64,000 nt of DNA from the NCBI GenBank assembly GCA_003609755.1, contig AP017991.1, forward strand, positions 310,001-374,000. The letters run 5' to 3'. Positions 27,201 to 34,525 of this stretch are shown here, in pieces. How positions within the stretch are numbered: position 1 is the stretch's first letter; every line of letters begins with the position of its first letter. The notes under the pieces are model-generated. The model did no database searches. It had not been told where the DNA came from and worked only from the letters and a program-made list of their open reading frames with translations. Source of the stretch: Planktothrix agardhii NIES-204. Its GTDB lineage: Bacteria; Cyanobacteriota; Cyanobacteriia; Cyanobacteriales; Microcoleaceae. The translations under genes were made by a program, and so were the position numbers.

Positions 27201-28121
27201 AGGATTTCAGGGTTTTTTAGAGATGCTTTTCCCAATTTAATTGATCTATTTGATCAGGCGGTAATTGCTGTTTCTAATTTAGATGAAACTGAAGATCAAA
27301 ATCCTTTAGCCGCCAAAGTTCAACAGGAAACCAAATTTTGGATACAAGAAGGGTTAACAATTGAACAGGCAAATTTGCGATCGCGCTTGAGAATTTTTGG
27401 GTCTAAACCCGGAGCTTATGGGGCAGGTTTACAAGGATTAATTGAATCCCAAAACTGGCAAACAGATCAAGATTTAGCAACAGCCTATATTAACTGGAGT
27501 AGTTACGCTTATACCAGCACAAATTCTGGCTATCAACAGGGAATTTCTGCGTCAGAAGCCTTTCAAAATCGGTTAGAAAATATGCAAATTGTTCTGCAAA
27601 ATCAAGATAACCGAGAACATGATTTATTAGATTCCGATGACTATTATCAATTTCAAGGAGGAATGACCGTTGCGGTTAGAACCTTGACGGGAGAAAATCC
27701 TGAGATTTATTTCGGAGATAATGCTATTCCTGAAAACCCAAAAGTTAAACTTTTAAAAGAAGAAATTTCTCAGGTATATCGTTCCCGGGTTATTAACCCT
27801 AAATGGATAGCTGGAGTCATGCGACATGGCTATAAAGGAGCTTTTGAGCTATCAGCAACCGTTGATTTTTTATTCGCCTATGATGTGACAGCAAATTGTG
27901 TTGAAGATTTCATGTATGAAGGGGTGGCAAATGCTTATATTTTTGATCAGAAAGTACAACAATTTATTCAAGAAAAAAATCCTTGGGCGTTACGCGATAT
28001 GGCAGAAAGATTATTAGAAGCCCATCAACGCCAATTCTGGCAAACAGCGAGTCAAAATATGATTGAACAGTTGAGGGCAATTGTTCATGAAGCCGAGGGA
28101 ATAATTGAAGGGAAGACTTAG
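24237..28121 (+). CDS. cobN: Cobaltochelatase subunit CobN
   Basis: The large subunit of the ATP-dependent, aerobic-type cobalt chelatase of cobalamin synthesis, homologous to magnesium chelatase ChlH. Recognisable CobN blocks are LGKHGNLEWLPGKSVGLS, PFIVNDPGEGTQAKRR, LTRAELYGSLQQLEGLMDEYY, GRNFYSVDIRAIPT, WGTSTMRTGGDDIAEALAL and MRHGYKGAFELSATVDF. At 1294 aa it is longer than usual by about the size of an insert at residues 774-830, made of in-frame dispersed repeats (see 26556-26729). CobS/CobT are not nearby; in cyanobacteria ChlI/ChlD-type partners are assumed. The upstream 255 bp holds no ORF and no cobalamin riboswitch that I could recognise. Confidence 0.93.
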   Translation: MHRIAATPGGWNPDTDGVIFIEQTPAPIIFLTAADTDIQTLATVVSKLPADFPALRVTNLLQLQQQLTIDTYAETVLEKAQVIILRLLGGRSYWSYGLEVLQNIFTKTKTQLIILPGEDRPDPDLISHSTVSLSIVDQVWRYLTEAGVDNFANALLLISHHIFNKNYPIIPPVTIPKVGYYQWNQSAKSDDYSAGVGILFYRAHYLSGNLDPIDSLCQALVEYQLKPIPIFVSSLRDPDIQTEVLNYFNSNIQLLINTTSFSISSTSEDSSQPPLFSLDIPVLQVILSGGSLEQWENNFMGLSPRDIAMNVALPEVDGRIISRVISFKAIENWHPTLETNVVRYVAVQNRIKFVAELAKNWINLQQKPPSKRNIAIILANYPCRDGRLGNGVGLDTPASCIEILKALEKAGYFLENSPETGEELIDQLTSGITNDPEGWELRSIDQSLSFADYQDYFLTLPLTIQTAINNRWKDHFQEEQKTAKGFAISGIQRGNIFIGIQPSRGYDLDPNLNYHAPDLEPTPDYLAFYYWLRSQFQADAIIHLGKHGNLEWLPGKSVGLSENCYPEIALGALPNFYPFIVNDPGEGTQAKRRSQAVILDHLTPPLTRAELYGSLQQLEGLMDEYYQAQSLDPSRLLLISERIIQLIQQENLEEELGLPKLNKQAVLKDQDSIFSELDRYLCELKEAQIRDGLHIFGQCPQGEQLRDLIISIARHPDNKRLGLTRAIAQYWQLDFDPLTSDYGEIINQTINHQFCRTVGDGVAVIEEYAINLIEELPPLTPPCQVGEQEFLTSTFVEELPPLAPPCQVGEQEFLITIPVSPITKGGLGGVKSTELIQRELNWIQNKLLPNLLRTSEEITNLLKGLDGRFIKSGASGAPTRGKPDVLPTGRNFYSVDIRAIPTETAWRVGELAASVLIERYTQENGEYPRTLGLSVWGTSTMRTGGDDIAEALALLGVKPVWDYPSRRVVDFEILPVSILGRPRVDVTLRISGFFRDAFPNLIDLFDQAVIAVSNLDETEDQNPLAAKVQQETKFWIQEGLTIEQANLRSRLRIFGSKPGAYGAGLQGLIESQNWQTDQDLATAYINWSSYAYTSTNSGYQQGISASEAFQNRLENMQIVLQNQDNREHDLLDSDDYYQFQGGMTVAVRTLTGENPEIYFGDNAIPENPKVKLLKEEISQVYRSRVINPKWIAGVMRHGYKGAFELSATVDFLFAYDVTANCVEDFMYEGVANAYIFDQKVQQFIQEKNPWALRDMAERLLEAHQRQFWQTASQNMIEQLRAIVHEAEGIIEGKT
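26556..26729 (+). repeat. In-frame repeat cluster inside cobN
   Basis: Two tandem 69-bp units start at 26556 and 26625; each contains TTACCCCCCCTA, CCCCCCCTTGCCAAGTGGGGG and AACAAGAGTTTTTA. A third, inverted C-to-G version (TTACCAAGGGGGGGTTAGGG, near 26701) closes the cluster. It is translated as EELPPLTPPCQVGEQEFL, a near copy, then PVSPITKGGLGG. This is a CCCCC/GGGGG palindromic repeat usually found between genes. The 69-bp period and overall in-frame length have kept the gene open. Confidence 0.88.
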
Positions 28122-28143
28122 GAATGAAAAATCAATAAATGGA

Positions 28144-28302
28144 TTAAACAGAACCAAAAGGGAAACCTCTATATATACTGTCTATGAAGTAGATAACTCG
28201 CTCGGTGTCCCAAACGAAACCTCGCTGAAAAGATGGTATTCTAACCATTCCTCTTTCCAAATCGCTAATTAAGTCTTTAATAAAGTAGTAAGTTTCAGCC
28301 AT
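28144..28302 (-). pseudogene. DUF262 (GmrSD-type) gene remnant
   Basis: From ATG 28302, 52 residues match the very N terminus of DUF262 proteins: FIKDLISDLERGMVRIPSFQ and RGFVWDTERVIYFIDSIYRG. DUF262 is the nucleotide-hydrolysing domain of GmrSD-type restriction enzymes and related defence proteins, normally several hundred residues long. Here the frame stops after PFGSV, 22 bp before the end of cobN, and nothing of the catalytic remainder is visible in any frame. I read it as a decayed end of a lost defence gene. Confidence 0.75.
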
Positions 28303-28501
28303 AGAGAGGAGAGTTAGTTTGAATCTAGCTTGTGAGTCTCTAAATACCAGGCAATAGAAAAACACTTGGATAAATAACCTAGATGTTTTTCATTTACACA
28401 GAAGACTTTAACTTAAACATATTAAAGGTGGCGATTAGTTTTTGATTGCGAGCGATCGCATAACACCAATGCTCTTAACTCTGACACTAATAACTGAGCA
28501 A

Positions 28502-28520
28502 GGGCGGGGTTCTCCCGCCC
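28502..28520 (-). terminator. Hairpin downstream of the glycosyltransferase gene
   Basis: GGGCGGG (28502-28508) pairs with CCCGCCC (28514-28520), 7 bp around GTTCT. It lies 8 bp after the glycosyltransferase stop on the minus strand, without a clear T-run. The same GTAGGGGCGGG motif is part of a dispersed repeat (30678-30739), so it may be a repeat that also serves as a terminator. Confidence 0.45.
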
Positions 28521-28527
28521 CTACAGA

Positions 28528-29745
28528 TTAAACAACATGGCTTAATGGCAAACGCTGTTCCTGTAATAAATCTCGATAGAGATGTTCCAACTGGGTAATA
28601 TTTTGACTCAGGGTATAGCGTTCTAAAACCCGTTGACGGGCTTTCTGACCCACCAGGGGGATCATTTCAGGATGATCTCGCAATAGCGGTAACAGAGTTC
28701 GTAGTTGGGAAGTTACGCCCTCGGTCTTCATAATAATTCCCGCGCCGCCTTCCATCACTTCCCCATCCGCCCCCGCATCCGTCGCCACGCAAGCCGTACC
28801 GCAGGACATCGCCTCTAATAATGAGATTGATAACCCTTCGACCATCGACGGTAAAACAAAAACATCCGCCCCCCGTAAAATTTCAATCCGTCGGTCTTCA
28901 TCCCCGATGAACCCAAACCAGATAATCCCATCCTCTGGCCCATAGGATGCCTGGAGAGAGGGGGCTAAGGGCCCATCACCAACGATGACCAATAGACAAC
29001 CTGGCCCCATGTCCGACTTCTTCCAGGCTTTGAGTAGTGACTCTACGTTCTTTTCCGTAGCCAAACGGCCTTGATAAACAAAAACCCGTTCCGCCCCTAA
29101 TTCCTCCTTGAAGCTCGATGGCCCAGGAGAATATTTCGACCCATCGACTCCATTAGGAATCACTGCTACCCTGTGTTTTTCGACTCCTAGACGGTTTAAC
29201 ATCTCCCGTTGGACTTGGGAAAAGACAATCACACGGTCATAGTTTGCTAAAAAAGGCGCGTAAATTTGATAGGTTAAATGTTGTGTCCCCGATTGGAAAT
29301 TCCGCAATTTGTGGTAGAAGGGCGTATGAAAGGTCGCCACCAGGGGGATATTCAGTTCTGCACAAATTTCAGGTAAGACAAAATCCAACGGTGAAAGAGT
29401 CAGGGACGCATGAACCAAATCGGGTTTCAACCGTTTTAGGGATTTGGTTAAGACTTTACTAGAACTGAGGGTGGGAATTGTATAGACTTGAGACTTATAC
29501 AGACAGGGTAAAGACACCTCCTGAGTCATGGGAAAGGGTGTCACCTTGCCATTTTTGTCCTCGGTAGAGATTTTCCAGTTACCGTTTTCCAGTTGCCATT
29601 CTGGGTTGCGGTCGTTCGTTCCTTCCTGAGCAAAGTGCAGAAAGCTGACTCGATGGCCCCGGTCTAACAGGGCGTTAGTGATTTCCCGGGAATAGGTAAC
29701 GTTACCGCAAAAGGGTGATTTTTTTCCAAGCCAAGCAATGTGCAT
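28528..29745 (-). CDS. GT4-family glycosyltransferase
   Basis: A 405-residue GT-B retaining glycosyltransferase. The N-terminal acceptor domain starts with IAWLGKKSPFCGNVTYSREI. The donor domain carries VIPNGVDGSKYSPG, VYQGRLATEKNVESLL, VIVGDGPL and the E-x7-E type motif in PSMVEGLSISLLEAMSCGTACVATDAG. It transfers a sugar from a nucleotide donor to a lipid, pigment or polysaccharide; the acceptor cannot be deduced. It is a stand-alone gene divergent from psb30. Confidence 0.9.
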   Translation of the reverse strand: MHIAWLGKKSPFCGNVTYSREITNALLDRGHRVSFLHFAQEGTNDRNPEWQLENGNWKISTEDKNGKVTPFPMTQEVSLPCLYKSQVYTIPTLSSSKVLTKSLKRLKPDLVHASLTLSPLDFVLPEICAELNIPLVATFHTPFYHKLRNFQSGTQHLTYQIYAPFLANYDRVIVFSQVQREMLNRLGVEKHRVAVIPNGVDGSKYSPGPSSFKEELGAERVFVYQGRLATEKNVESLLKAWKKSDMGPGCLLVIVGDGPLAPSLQASYGPEDGIIWFGFIGDEDRRIEILRGADVFVLPSMVEGLSISLLEAMSCGTACVATDAGADGEVMEGGAGIIMKTEGVTSQLRTLLPLLRDHPEMIPLVGQKARQRVLERYTLSQNITQLEHLYRDLLQEQRLPLSHVV

Positions 29746-30021
29746 TCAAGTGATTTGGAATTTATTAAAATGGGTTTGATCAGCATGACTTTACCACGAT
29801 TACCGCATTCTGTCCTTAGATTAGTCCTTATATCTTAGATCGGTCACTCCATCCTATATCGCAGGGAATAGAAAACCGGATTACTGCTTTTGGGTTCAAT
29901 ATCCCGGTCATTGTATTGCGTTTTGTGAAAAATATTAAAATGAAGGTGCGATCGCCTGGTAAGATCAACTGTTGATTTTTACAAACAGTCAATATTTACA
30001 CCCGTTAAATTTGGAGGAATA

Positions 30022-30153
30022 ATGGACGCAATTACAAGTTTTTTGAGCAATATCAACTTTGAGCTTATTGCACAGTTGACAATGTTAGGTCTGATTGTGG
30101 TTGCTGGCCCGGCAGTCATTATCTTACTAGCTTTTCGTGGCGGCGATCTCTAA
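30022..30153 (+). CDS. psb30: Photosystem II protein Psb30 (Ycf12)
   Basis: A 43-residue one-helix protein: a short polar N terminus ([20 protein letters not shown]), a hydrophobic helix and the ending LLAFRGGDL, matching Psb30/Ycf12, a peripheral subunit of the PSII core that stabilises the complex. The GGAGGA ribosome site lies four bases before the ATG. It is a single gene, with a 276-bp upstream region shared with the divergent glycosyltransferase and a hairpin directly downstream. Confidence 0.88.
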   Translation: MDAITSFLSNINFELIAQLTMLGLIVVAGPAVIILLAFRGGDL

Positions 30154-30164
30154 TCAAGAGGATG

Positions 30165-30186
30165 GAGACGTTGGTAGCAACGTCTC
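30165..30186 (+). terminator. Hairpin downstream of psb30
   Basis: GAGACGTTG (30165-30173) pairs perfectly with CAACGTCTC (30178-30186) around GTAG, 12 bp after the psb30 stop, followed by CTAGCTAATTTT. A related GAGACG/CGTCTC stem occurs between cmpD and cmpC, so it may come from a dispersed repeat. Confidence 0.6.
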
Positions 30187-30195
30187 TAGCTAATT

Positions 30196-30624
30196 TTAAT
30201 CTTGAATATAATCAGACCCAGAAATTAAGGCGATTTCCGCCCGCACAAATTCCCGTCCCAGATACAACGCATGATCCAAACAACTAATAGGACAGGGTTG
30301 GGTTTCTTCAGTAATTTTAATCCCTAATTCCTTAGCGGTTTTTCCAGTAAAAATAGCCGTGGGTTCGCGCTTTAAACTCCCCGTACAAGGGAAAGGTTCT
30401 CCGGTTTCAGGATCAACAGCTAATCCTTTTTCGTTGATAGCATTGGTATAGTGTTCGGCATAAATTAATCTCGCTTCTCGATCAATATAAATAATAAAAT
30501 ATCCCGCCGGATCTAGATGAATAAAACGATTAGAAAGCTGATCGTCTAAAGCGACGAGTTCTTTGGGGTTGGGAGTAGTTGTAGGTTGAGGAGACACGGT
30601 ATTTATTATGAATGGACTGATCAA
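30196..30624 (-). CDS. DUF4346-family protein
   Basis: A 142-residue soluble protein. A Pro/Thr-rich N terminus is followed by LDPAGYFIIYIDREARLIYAEHY, DPETGEPFPCTG and a C-terminal CLDHALYLGREFVRAEIAL...DYIQD block. This pattern fits the cyanobacterial DUF4346 family of unknown function. Two conserved cysteines (PCPISCLDH) may bind metal or form a disulfide. It is convergent with psb30, and the shared spacer holds the psb30 hairpin. Confidence 0.7.
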   Translation of the reverse strand: MISPFIINTVSPQPTTTPNPKELVALDDQLSNRFIHLDPAGYFIIYIDREARLIYAEHYTNAINEKGLAVDPETGEPFPCTGSLKREPTAIFTGKTAKELGIKITEETQPCPISCLDHALYLGREFVRAEIALISGSDYIQD

Positions 30625-30677
30625 GTATACCTGTCTATAGTTTATCTCATTTTCCGCCTAAATTTTCATCAAACCCC

Positions 30678-30739
30678 GTAGGGGCGGGTTCGAGTCAACC
30701 TAGAAAACTCACCCCAAAACCTGCTAAACCCGCCCCTAC
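30678..30739. repeat. 13-bp inverted repeat (GTAGGGGCGGGTT type)
   Basis: GTAGGGGCGGGTT (30678-30690) and AACCCGCCCCTAC (30727-30739) are perfect inverted copies 36 bp apart. This is a common cyanobacterial intergenic palindrome. A shorter relative lies near 44217 (GTAGGGGCG...TCCCTAC). Confidence 0.8.
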
Positions 30740-30771
30740 AATATCTTGTGAAAGCGAGAATATTTAATAGA

Positions 30772-30819
30772 CCTCATGAAAAATTTATACATAATTTGTG
30801 GATATCTTAAAAATTTAGA
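30772..30819. repeat. Direct repeat at the downstream end of toxin-antitoxin locus 2
   Basis: 48 bp that match 31555-31602 at 41 positions, in the same orientation. It contains the stop of the small gene at 30815. Together the copies flank the yefM/yoeB remnant and the small gene. Confidence 0.75.
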
Positions 30820-30994
30820 ATAAATCCGAATGTGAACCTGAAATCGTATAAGTTTCTTCTTCAATCCGCTTTTCTTTTTCAGCTTTTTGTAAAAATTCAT
30901 CCAGATGCTTCTGTAGATATATTGCAAGAGTATTTTGTTGATCTTCAGGAAGCCGTGAAATTTGCTCAAAGGTTTCTTGTATTAATTTAGTCAT
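30815..30994 (-). CDS. Small 59-aa acidic/basic helical protein, antitoxin-like
   Basis: ATG 30994 opens a 59-codon frame: MTKLIQETFEQISRLPEDQQ, then NTLAIYLQKHLDEFL and a Lys/Glu-rich helix. The ISRLPEDQQ segment is common in short cyanobacterial antitoxin-like proteins paired with RelE-type toxins. No toxin follows it, but a truncated yoeB lies 35 bp upstream on the same strand. It may be a surviving antitoxin or a replacement partner. Assignment is by resemblance only. Confidence 0.5.
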   Translation of the reverse strand: MTKLIQETFEQISRLPEDQQNTLAIYLQKHLDEFLQKAEKEKRIEEETYTISGSHSDLF

Positions 30995-31029
30995 TTGATT
31001 TCTTTCTCTGAAATTTCTTCTTAGTAAGA

Positions 31030-31179
31030 TTATAGAATAAATTTTCTTGAAATAGAGGGGTAAGGTGGGCAGATTTTGATAATTTTATTAATTTTTTTGA
31101 GAGTTTTTCGATCCTGATTTTGCCAGTAAATATAATTGTCCCAAGCCTCGTCAGTCCAAGCCAATATGCGATTACTCAT
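31030..31179 (-). pseudogene. yoeB: Truncated YoeB-type toxin
   Basis: ATG 31179 overlaps the end of yefM, exactly as in intact yefM-yoeB operons. The first 35 residues are typical YoeB (ILAWTDEAWDNYIYWQ, then LKKINKIIK). After that the frame gives an unrelated CPPYPSISRKFIL and stops at 49 aa. The usual 84-90 aa product has its catalytic Glu, Arg and C-terminal His/Tyr in the missing part, so the RNase toxin cannot be active. Confidence 0.82.
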
Positions 31180-31426
31180 CTATCAACTGATGTTCAAGAG
31201 CTTTCCCCTGCCTATATTGGGCAATAGAACGTTCTAAATGAGCAGCGTTGGCTGGCGACTTTAATAAATGAACCGTTTCCAGTAAACCATTAAAATAATC
31301 AAGGGACATGACTACTGCATGATCAGCATCGCGTCTGGTAATTATGGTGTAGTCAGCATCTTCAACTACCCGATCTAACACCGTTTTTAATTGGCTTTTC
31401 GCTTCGCTAAACGTTACTACTTTCAT
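31172..31426 (-). CDS. yefM: YefM/Phd-type antitoxin
   Basis: From ATG 31426, 84 residues: MKVVTFSEAKSQLKTVLDRV, then DADYTIITRRDADHAVVMSL and FNGLLETVHLLKSPANAAHL. This is the Phd/YefM DNA-binding fold with its C-terminal toxin-binding helix. Intact family members repress their own operon and neutralise YoeB. The upstream in-frame ATG at 31453 is less likely. The partner toxin gene directly downstream is truncated, so this is an orphan antitoxin that could still protect against, or regulate, related toxins elsewhere. Confidence 0.87.
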   Translation of the reverse strand: MKVVTFSEAKSQLKTVLDRVVEDADYTIITRRDADHAVVMSLDYFNGLLETVHLLKSPANAAHLERSIAQYRQGKALEHQLIDE

Positions 31427-31554
31427 TGCTGTTACTTGTACGACTATGAGCACAAGTTAATTGTAGTAGATTTTGATTAATAGTAGTTGCGCGATCGCAC
31501 TGATGGCAGAGTGTTTAAATAATGCCATAGTTAAAAAAGCCGATTCATTATTAC

Positions 31555-31602
31555 CCTCATAAAAAATTTATACCAAATTTATAGATATCTTAAAAATATT
31601 GA
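31555..31602. repeat. Direct repeat at the upstream end of toxin-antitoxin locus 2
   Basis: 48 bp matching 30772-30819 (41 of 48 identical). It covers the last 13 bases of the minus-strand gene 31590-32081, including its stop codon, plus about 35 bp downstream of that stop. Confidence 0.75.
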
Positions 31603-32081
31603 ATGATTAACGGCTTTTCTGGGATAAATCGAGATTGAAAGGCTTCTTTTTTACCAACGGCTTTAAAATTAGAAATATTCAGGGGAACATCTAAGGGTTT
31701 GAGGTCGGTGACTTCCCAAAAAATCGCAAAATTTGGAGCATCAGTTGCCGCCGTAGCTGGACGATATTTCATCCCTTGGGGATGGCGACCTCGGCGCGAG
31801 TCTAAATGACCAATATATAAGGCTTGCCAGGTGACTTTAGGAATAAAAGAACGATTGTCTTGCAAAGTTGCATAGATAAAAACCTTAACGACCCGATCAT
31901 TTCGGTCTTGGTCAAGTTTACGAAAAACTTCAAAATCTTGACTCCCAAACGCTACTTTTCCTTCCTGTTCACAAACATCCTGACCGGAAAGCAAATGAAT
32001 TTCAGGTACGGACACAAGCAGTGAAAAATTACGGGTGATCGGTTTTACAGTAGAATCGTGCATCAGCATCCTTTTCAACAC
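31590..32081 (-). CDS. Conserved hypothetical protein, 163 aa
   Basis: A soluble protein without membrane segments or a signal peptide. The visible blocks are VKVFIYATLQDNRSFIPKVT, WQALYIGHLDSRRGRHPQGM and NFAIFWEVTDLKPLDVPL. The even spread of hydrophobic residues suggests a beta-rich fold. I do not recognise the family. Initiation could also be at M7 (MHDSTVKP). It lies just downstream of the SulP gene, separated by 69 bp. The gene's 3' end is duplicated beyond the toxin-antitoxin remnant that follows it. Confidence 0.6.
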   Translation of the reverse strand: MLKRMLMHDSTVKPITRNFSLLVSVPEIHLLSGQDVCEQEGKVAFGSQDFEVFRKLDQDRNDRVVKVFIYATLQDNRSFIPKVTWQALYIGHLDSRRGRHPQGMKYRPATAATDAPNFAIFWEVTDLKPLDVPLNISNFKAVGKKEAFQSRFIPEKPLIIQYF

Positions 32082-32150
32082 AAGATAATTAAATTATCCC
32101 ATGTTTAGGTCAGAAAGAACAGGGAATGCCACTATCAAATCAATTAAGGG

Positions 32151-33872
32151 TTAAAGGGAAACCCGTTGAGATAATTCTTTTATTGCTTGATCGGTGCTTA
32201 AAAAAATGCGATCGCGTCCTAATTTATCCACAAATCCCACCTTTTCTAATTGATCAAAAATTGGGCCTTTGACCTCAGAAAGATAAAACTCAATTTTCAT
32301 CTGGTGTAAATCTTCTATCAGACGTTGTAGGGTTTCTAAAGCACTGCCATCAATCGAGTTAATCCCACTACAGACTAACAGTAAATATTCGACTTCTTTC
32401 TGTTCTGTTACCAGTTTTAATAAATAATCTTCTAAATATTTAGTATTTACAAAATACAAACTTTCATCAATTCTTATCGCCAAAATATGGGGGCTAGTCG
32501 TTACCGGATGTCGTAAAATATTGCGAAAATGTTCCGTATTTTCCAACCGTCCTAAAACAGCAATATGGGGTTTACTGGTTCGTGATAAATGTAAAACTAG
32601 AGAAATTACTACTCCCAAAATAATTCCCTGTTCTGCACTTGTTAGCAACACCGAAATAAAGGTACTAAACCAAGTAATTCCATCGAGTTTATTATAATTC
32701 CATAACCGTTTAAGAGTGGCAAAATCGAGTAAGTTGCCAACGGCGACCAAAATAATTGCAGCTAAACTTGTTTGCGGTAAATAATAAAATAAAGGGGTAA
32801 AAAACAAAACTGTTAACATCAAAAATAACGCCGTAATGATTGAGGCTAAGGCTGTATTTGCTCCGGCGGAGAAGTTAACCACAGAACGACTTAACCCTCC
32901 TGTGATCGGATAACCTCCGGTGAATGCAGCCGTTATATTTGAGGCTCCCAAAGCAATTAATTCTTGATTAGCTTCAACTTTTTTGCGTTTTTTACTAGCT
33001 AAAAATTGACCGACAGAAAAGGCTTCCATAAAGCCAACAAAACTAATAGCTAAGGCAGAAGTTCCTAATAATTGGATATTGTTTAAATCAAAATTAGGTA
33101 TAGTAAAAGGTGGAAACCCTTTAGGAATTTCTCCGATCACTTTAACTCCAAATAATTGATCTAAATGTAATAATCCCACTAATATTGAACTACCGATCAC
33201 TACCATTAAAGGGGCACTTTTCGTGATCGGTATAATCAGAGATTCCTGAATTCCTTGGGATTTAAGATGTTTTCCTAAGCCGCGATTAAAATATAATAAT
33301 AATGCTAGACTAATAATTCCTAAACTAAAAGTTACTAAATTTAGATTAGGACTTTCTTTAATAATATGAATAACTGTACTAAAAAATGATTCAGTTTGAG
33401 GAATTTTAATGCCTAAAAGATGCTTTAATTGGCTAAATCCAATCAAAATCGCTGCCGCACTAATAAACCCAGAAATTACCGCTTGACTAAGGAAATTTGC
33501 TATAAATCCTAACCGAAAAATTCCGATCAAGAGTTCTATTATTCCTACTAATAATGCTAAGGTTAAAGCATACCCCCAATATTCCGGTGTGTTTTCGGTT
33601 GCGATCGCACTAACGGCCGTTGCTACCATTAAAGAATCCACCGCCACCGGAGCTACAGATAGCATGGAAGCTGTTCCCAAAAACCCATAAACAATCTGAG
33701 GAAAAATACTGGCATAGAGTCCCACTTCTGGGGGTAAACCTGCCAGTATTGCATAGGCCATTCCCTGGGGAATTAATAAACTCGCCACAATAATTCCGGC
33801 GGTTAAATCTCCGGTTAAATCGTCTCGTTTGTAATTTAATCCCCAATCTAAAATCGGAAAATATTCCCGCAT
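32151..33872 (-). CDS. SulP-family anion transporter with STAS domain
   Basis: 573 residues from ATG 33872 (MREYFPILDW). The sulfate-transporter signature GDLTAGIIVASLLIPQGMAY sits near the N terminus, followed by about 10-12 membrane segments and a cytoplasmic STAS domain from roughly residue 430 (LLLVCSGINSIDGSALETL). The frame could start at 33980 but would then run 98 bp into the rhodanese gene; the later start leaves a 10-bp gap. As the last gene after a persulfide dioxygenase and a rhodanese, it probably exports sulfite or sulfate made by them, or imports sulfate. It is clearly distinct from BicA in this window. Confidence 0.88.
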   Translation of the reverse strand: MREYFPILDWGLNYKRDDLTGDLTAGIIVASLLIPQGMAYAILAGLPPEVGLYASIFPQIVYGFLGTASMLSVAPVAVDSLMVATAVSAIATENTPEYWGYALTLALLVGIIELLIGIFRLGFIANFLSQAVISGFISAAAILIGFSQLKHLLGIKIPQTESFFSTVIHIIKESPNLNLVTFSLGIISLALLLYFNRGLGKHLKSQGIQESLIIPITKSAPLMVVIGSSILVGLLHLDQLFGVKVIGEIPKGFPPFTIPNFDLNNIQLLGTSALAISFVGFMEAFSVGQFLASKKRKKVEANQELIALGASNITAAFTGGYPITGGLSRSVVNFSAGANTALASIITALFLMLTVLFFTPLFYYLPQTSLAAIILVAVGNLLDFATLKRLWNYNKLDGITWFSTFISVLLTSAEQGIILGVVISLVLHLSRTSKPHIAVLGRLENTEHFRNILRHPVTTSPHILAIRIDESLYFVNTKYLEDYLLKLVTEQKEVEYLLLVCSGINSIDGSALETLQRLIEDLHQMKIEFYLSEVKGPIFDQLEKVGFVDKLGRDRIFLSTDQAIKELSQRVSL

Positions 33873-33882
33873 TTTTCCTAAA

Positions 33883-34422
33883 TTACGCACGCTGATTATA
33901 GGGTAATTTTGCCAATAACATTGCCATCGCACAGGTATTACTAATTCCGGCAAATAGTAATCCGGCTCCGACAAAGCCACTTAAAAATAGGAAATTCGGA
34001 GAAACAAATGCCCCCAATAAAGTCCCGGTTAAAATCAATGACCCGGCAACAATTTGCACCTGCCGCATGATACTAATAGGAGCATTTTTATTAATAACTG
34101 TTGGATATCCCGCTTGTTTCCAAGCATTTAATCCCCCTTGTAGATGTATGACTTCTTGAAATCCCGCCCCCAATAATTTTTGAGCCGCTTGTCCACTGCG
34201 GTTACTGGTTTGACAATACAAAACCACGGGTTTAGAGGAATCCGATGGTACATTTTTAGGATCAAAAGTAGATAAAGGCACTAGAATTGATCCGGCAATA
34301 TATTCCCCAGCGTGTTCAGAAGGTTCTCGAACATCAATCAAAGTAATTTTTTCTTGATCTAGCCATTGTTTTAAGGTTTCAGAATCAATGGACTGTAAGC
34401 GATCGCCAAGAGATTTAACCAT
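33883..34422 (-). CDS. Rhodanese domain + DUF2892-like membrane protein
   Basis: 179 residues. The rhodanese domain occupies 10-110, with IDVREPSEHAGEYIAGS and the active-site loop beginning with Cys in YCQTSNRSGQ, which carries a persulfide during sulfur transfer. The C-terminal 60 residues form two membrane helices (IVAGSLILTGTLLGAFVS, FVGAGLLFAGIS), as in YgaP-type proteins. It is flanked by persulfide dioxygenase (about 100 bp upstream) and SulP (10 bp downstream). It probably moves sulfane sulfur at the membrane between glutathione persulfide and sulfite. Confidence 0.9.
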   Translation of the reverse strand: MVKSLGDRLQSIDSETLKQWLDQEKITLIDVREPSEHAGEYIAGSILVPLSTFDPKNVPSDSSKPVVLYCQTSNRSGQAAQKLLGAGFQEVIHLQGGLNAWKQAGYPTVINKNAPISIMRQVQIVAGSLILTGTLLGAFVSPNFLFLSGFVGAGLLFAGISNTCAMAMLLAKLPYNQRA

Positions 34423-34525
34423 ATTTTTAGATTTGATTAATTAAGTAATTTGGATTATCCCTAACTATTCTATCATACAGCATCTTGATAGGATGTTTCA
34501 AGTAAACTTCAAAAATCTCATCACT

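Noticed and set aside
30736-30969. Minus-strand frame of 77 codons, very basic and aromatic
   Set aside because: It overlaps the 59-aa frame (30815-30994) in another register; the latter looks more like a real protein.
32151-33980. SulP gene beginning at 33980
   Set aside because: This would overlap the rhodanese gene by 98 bp; the ATG at 33872 leaves a normal 10-bp gap and fits the family N terminus.
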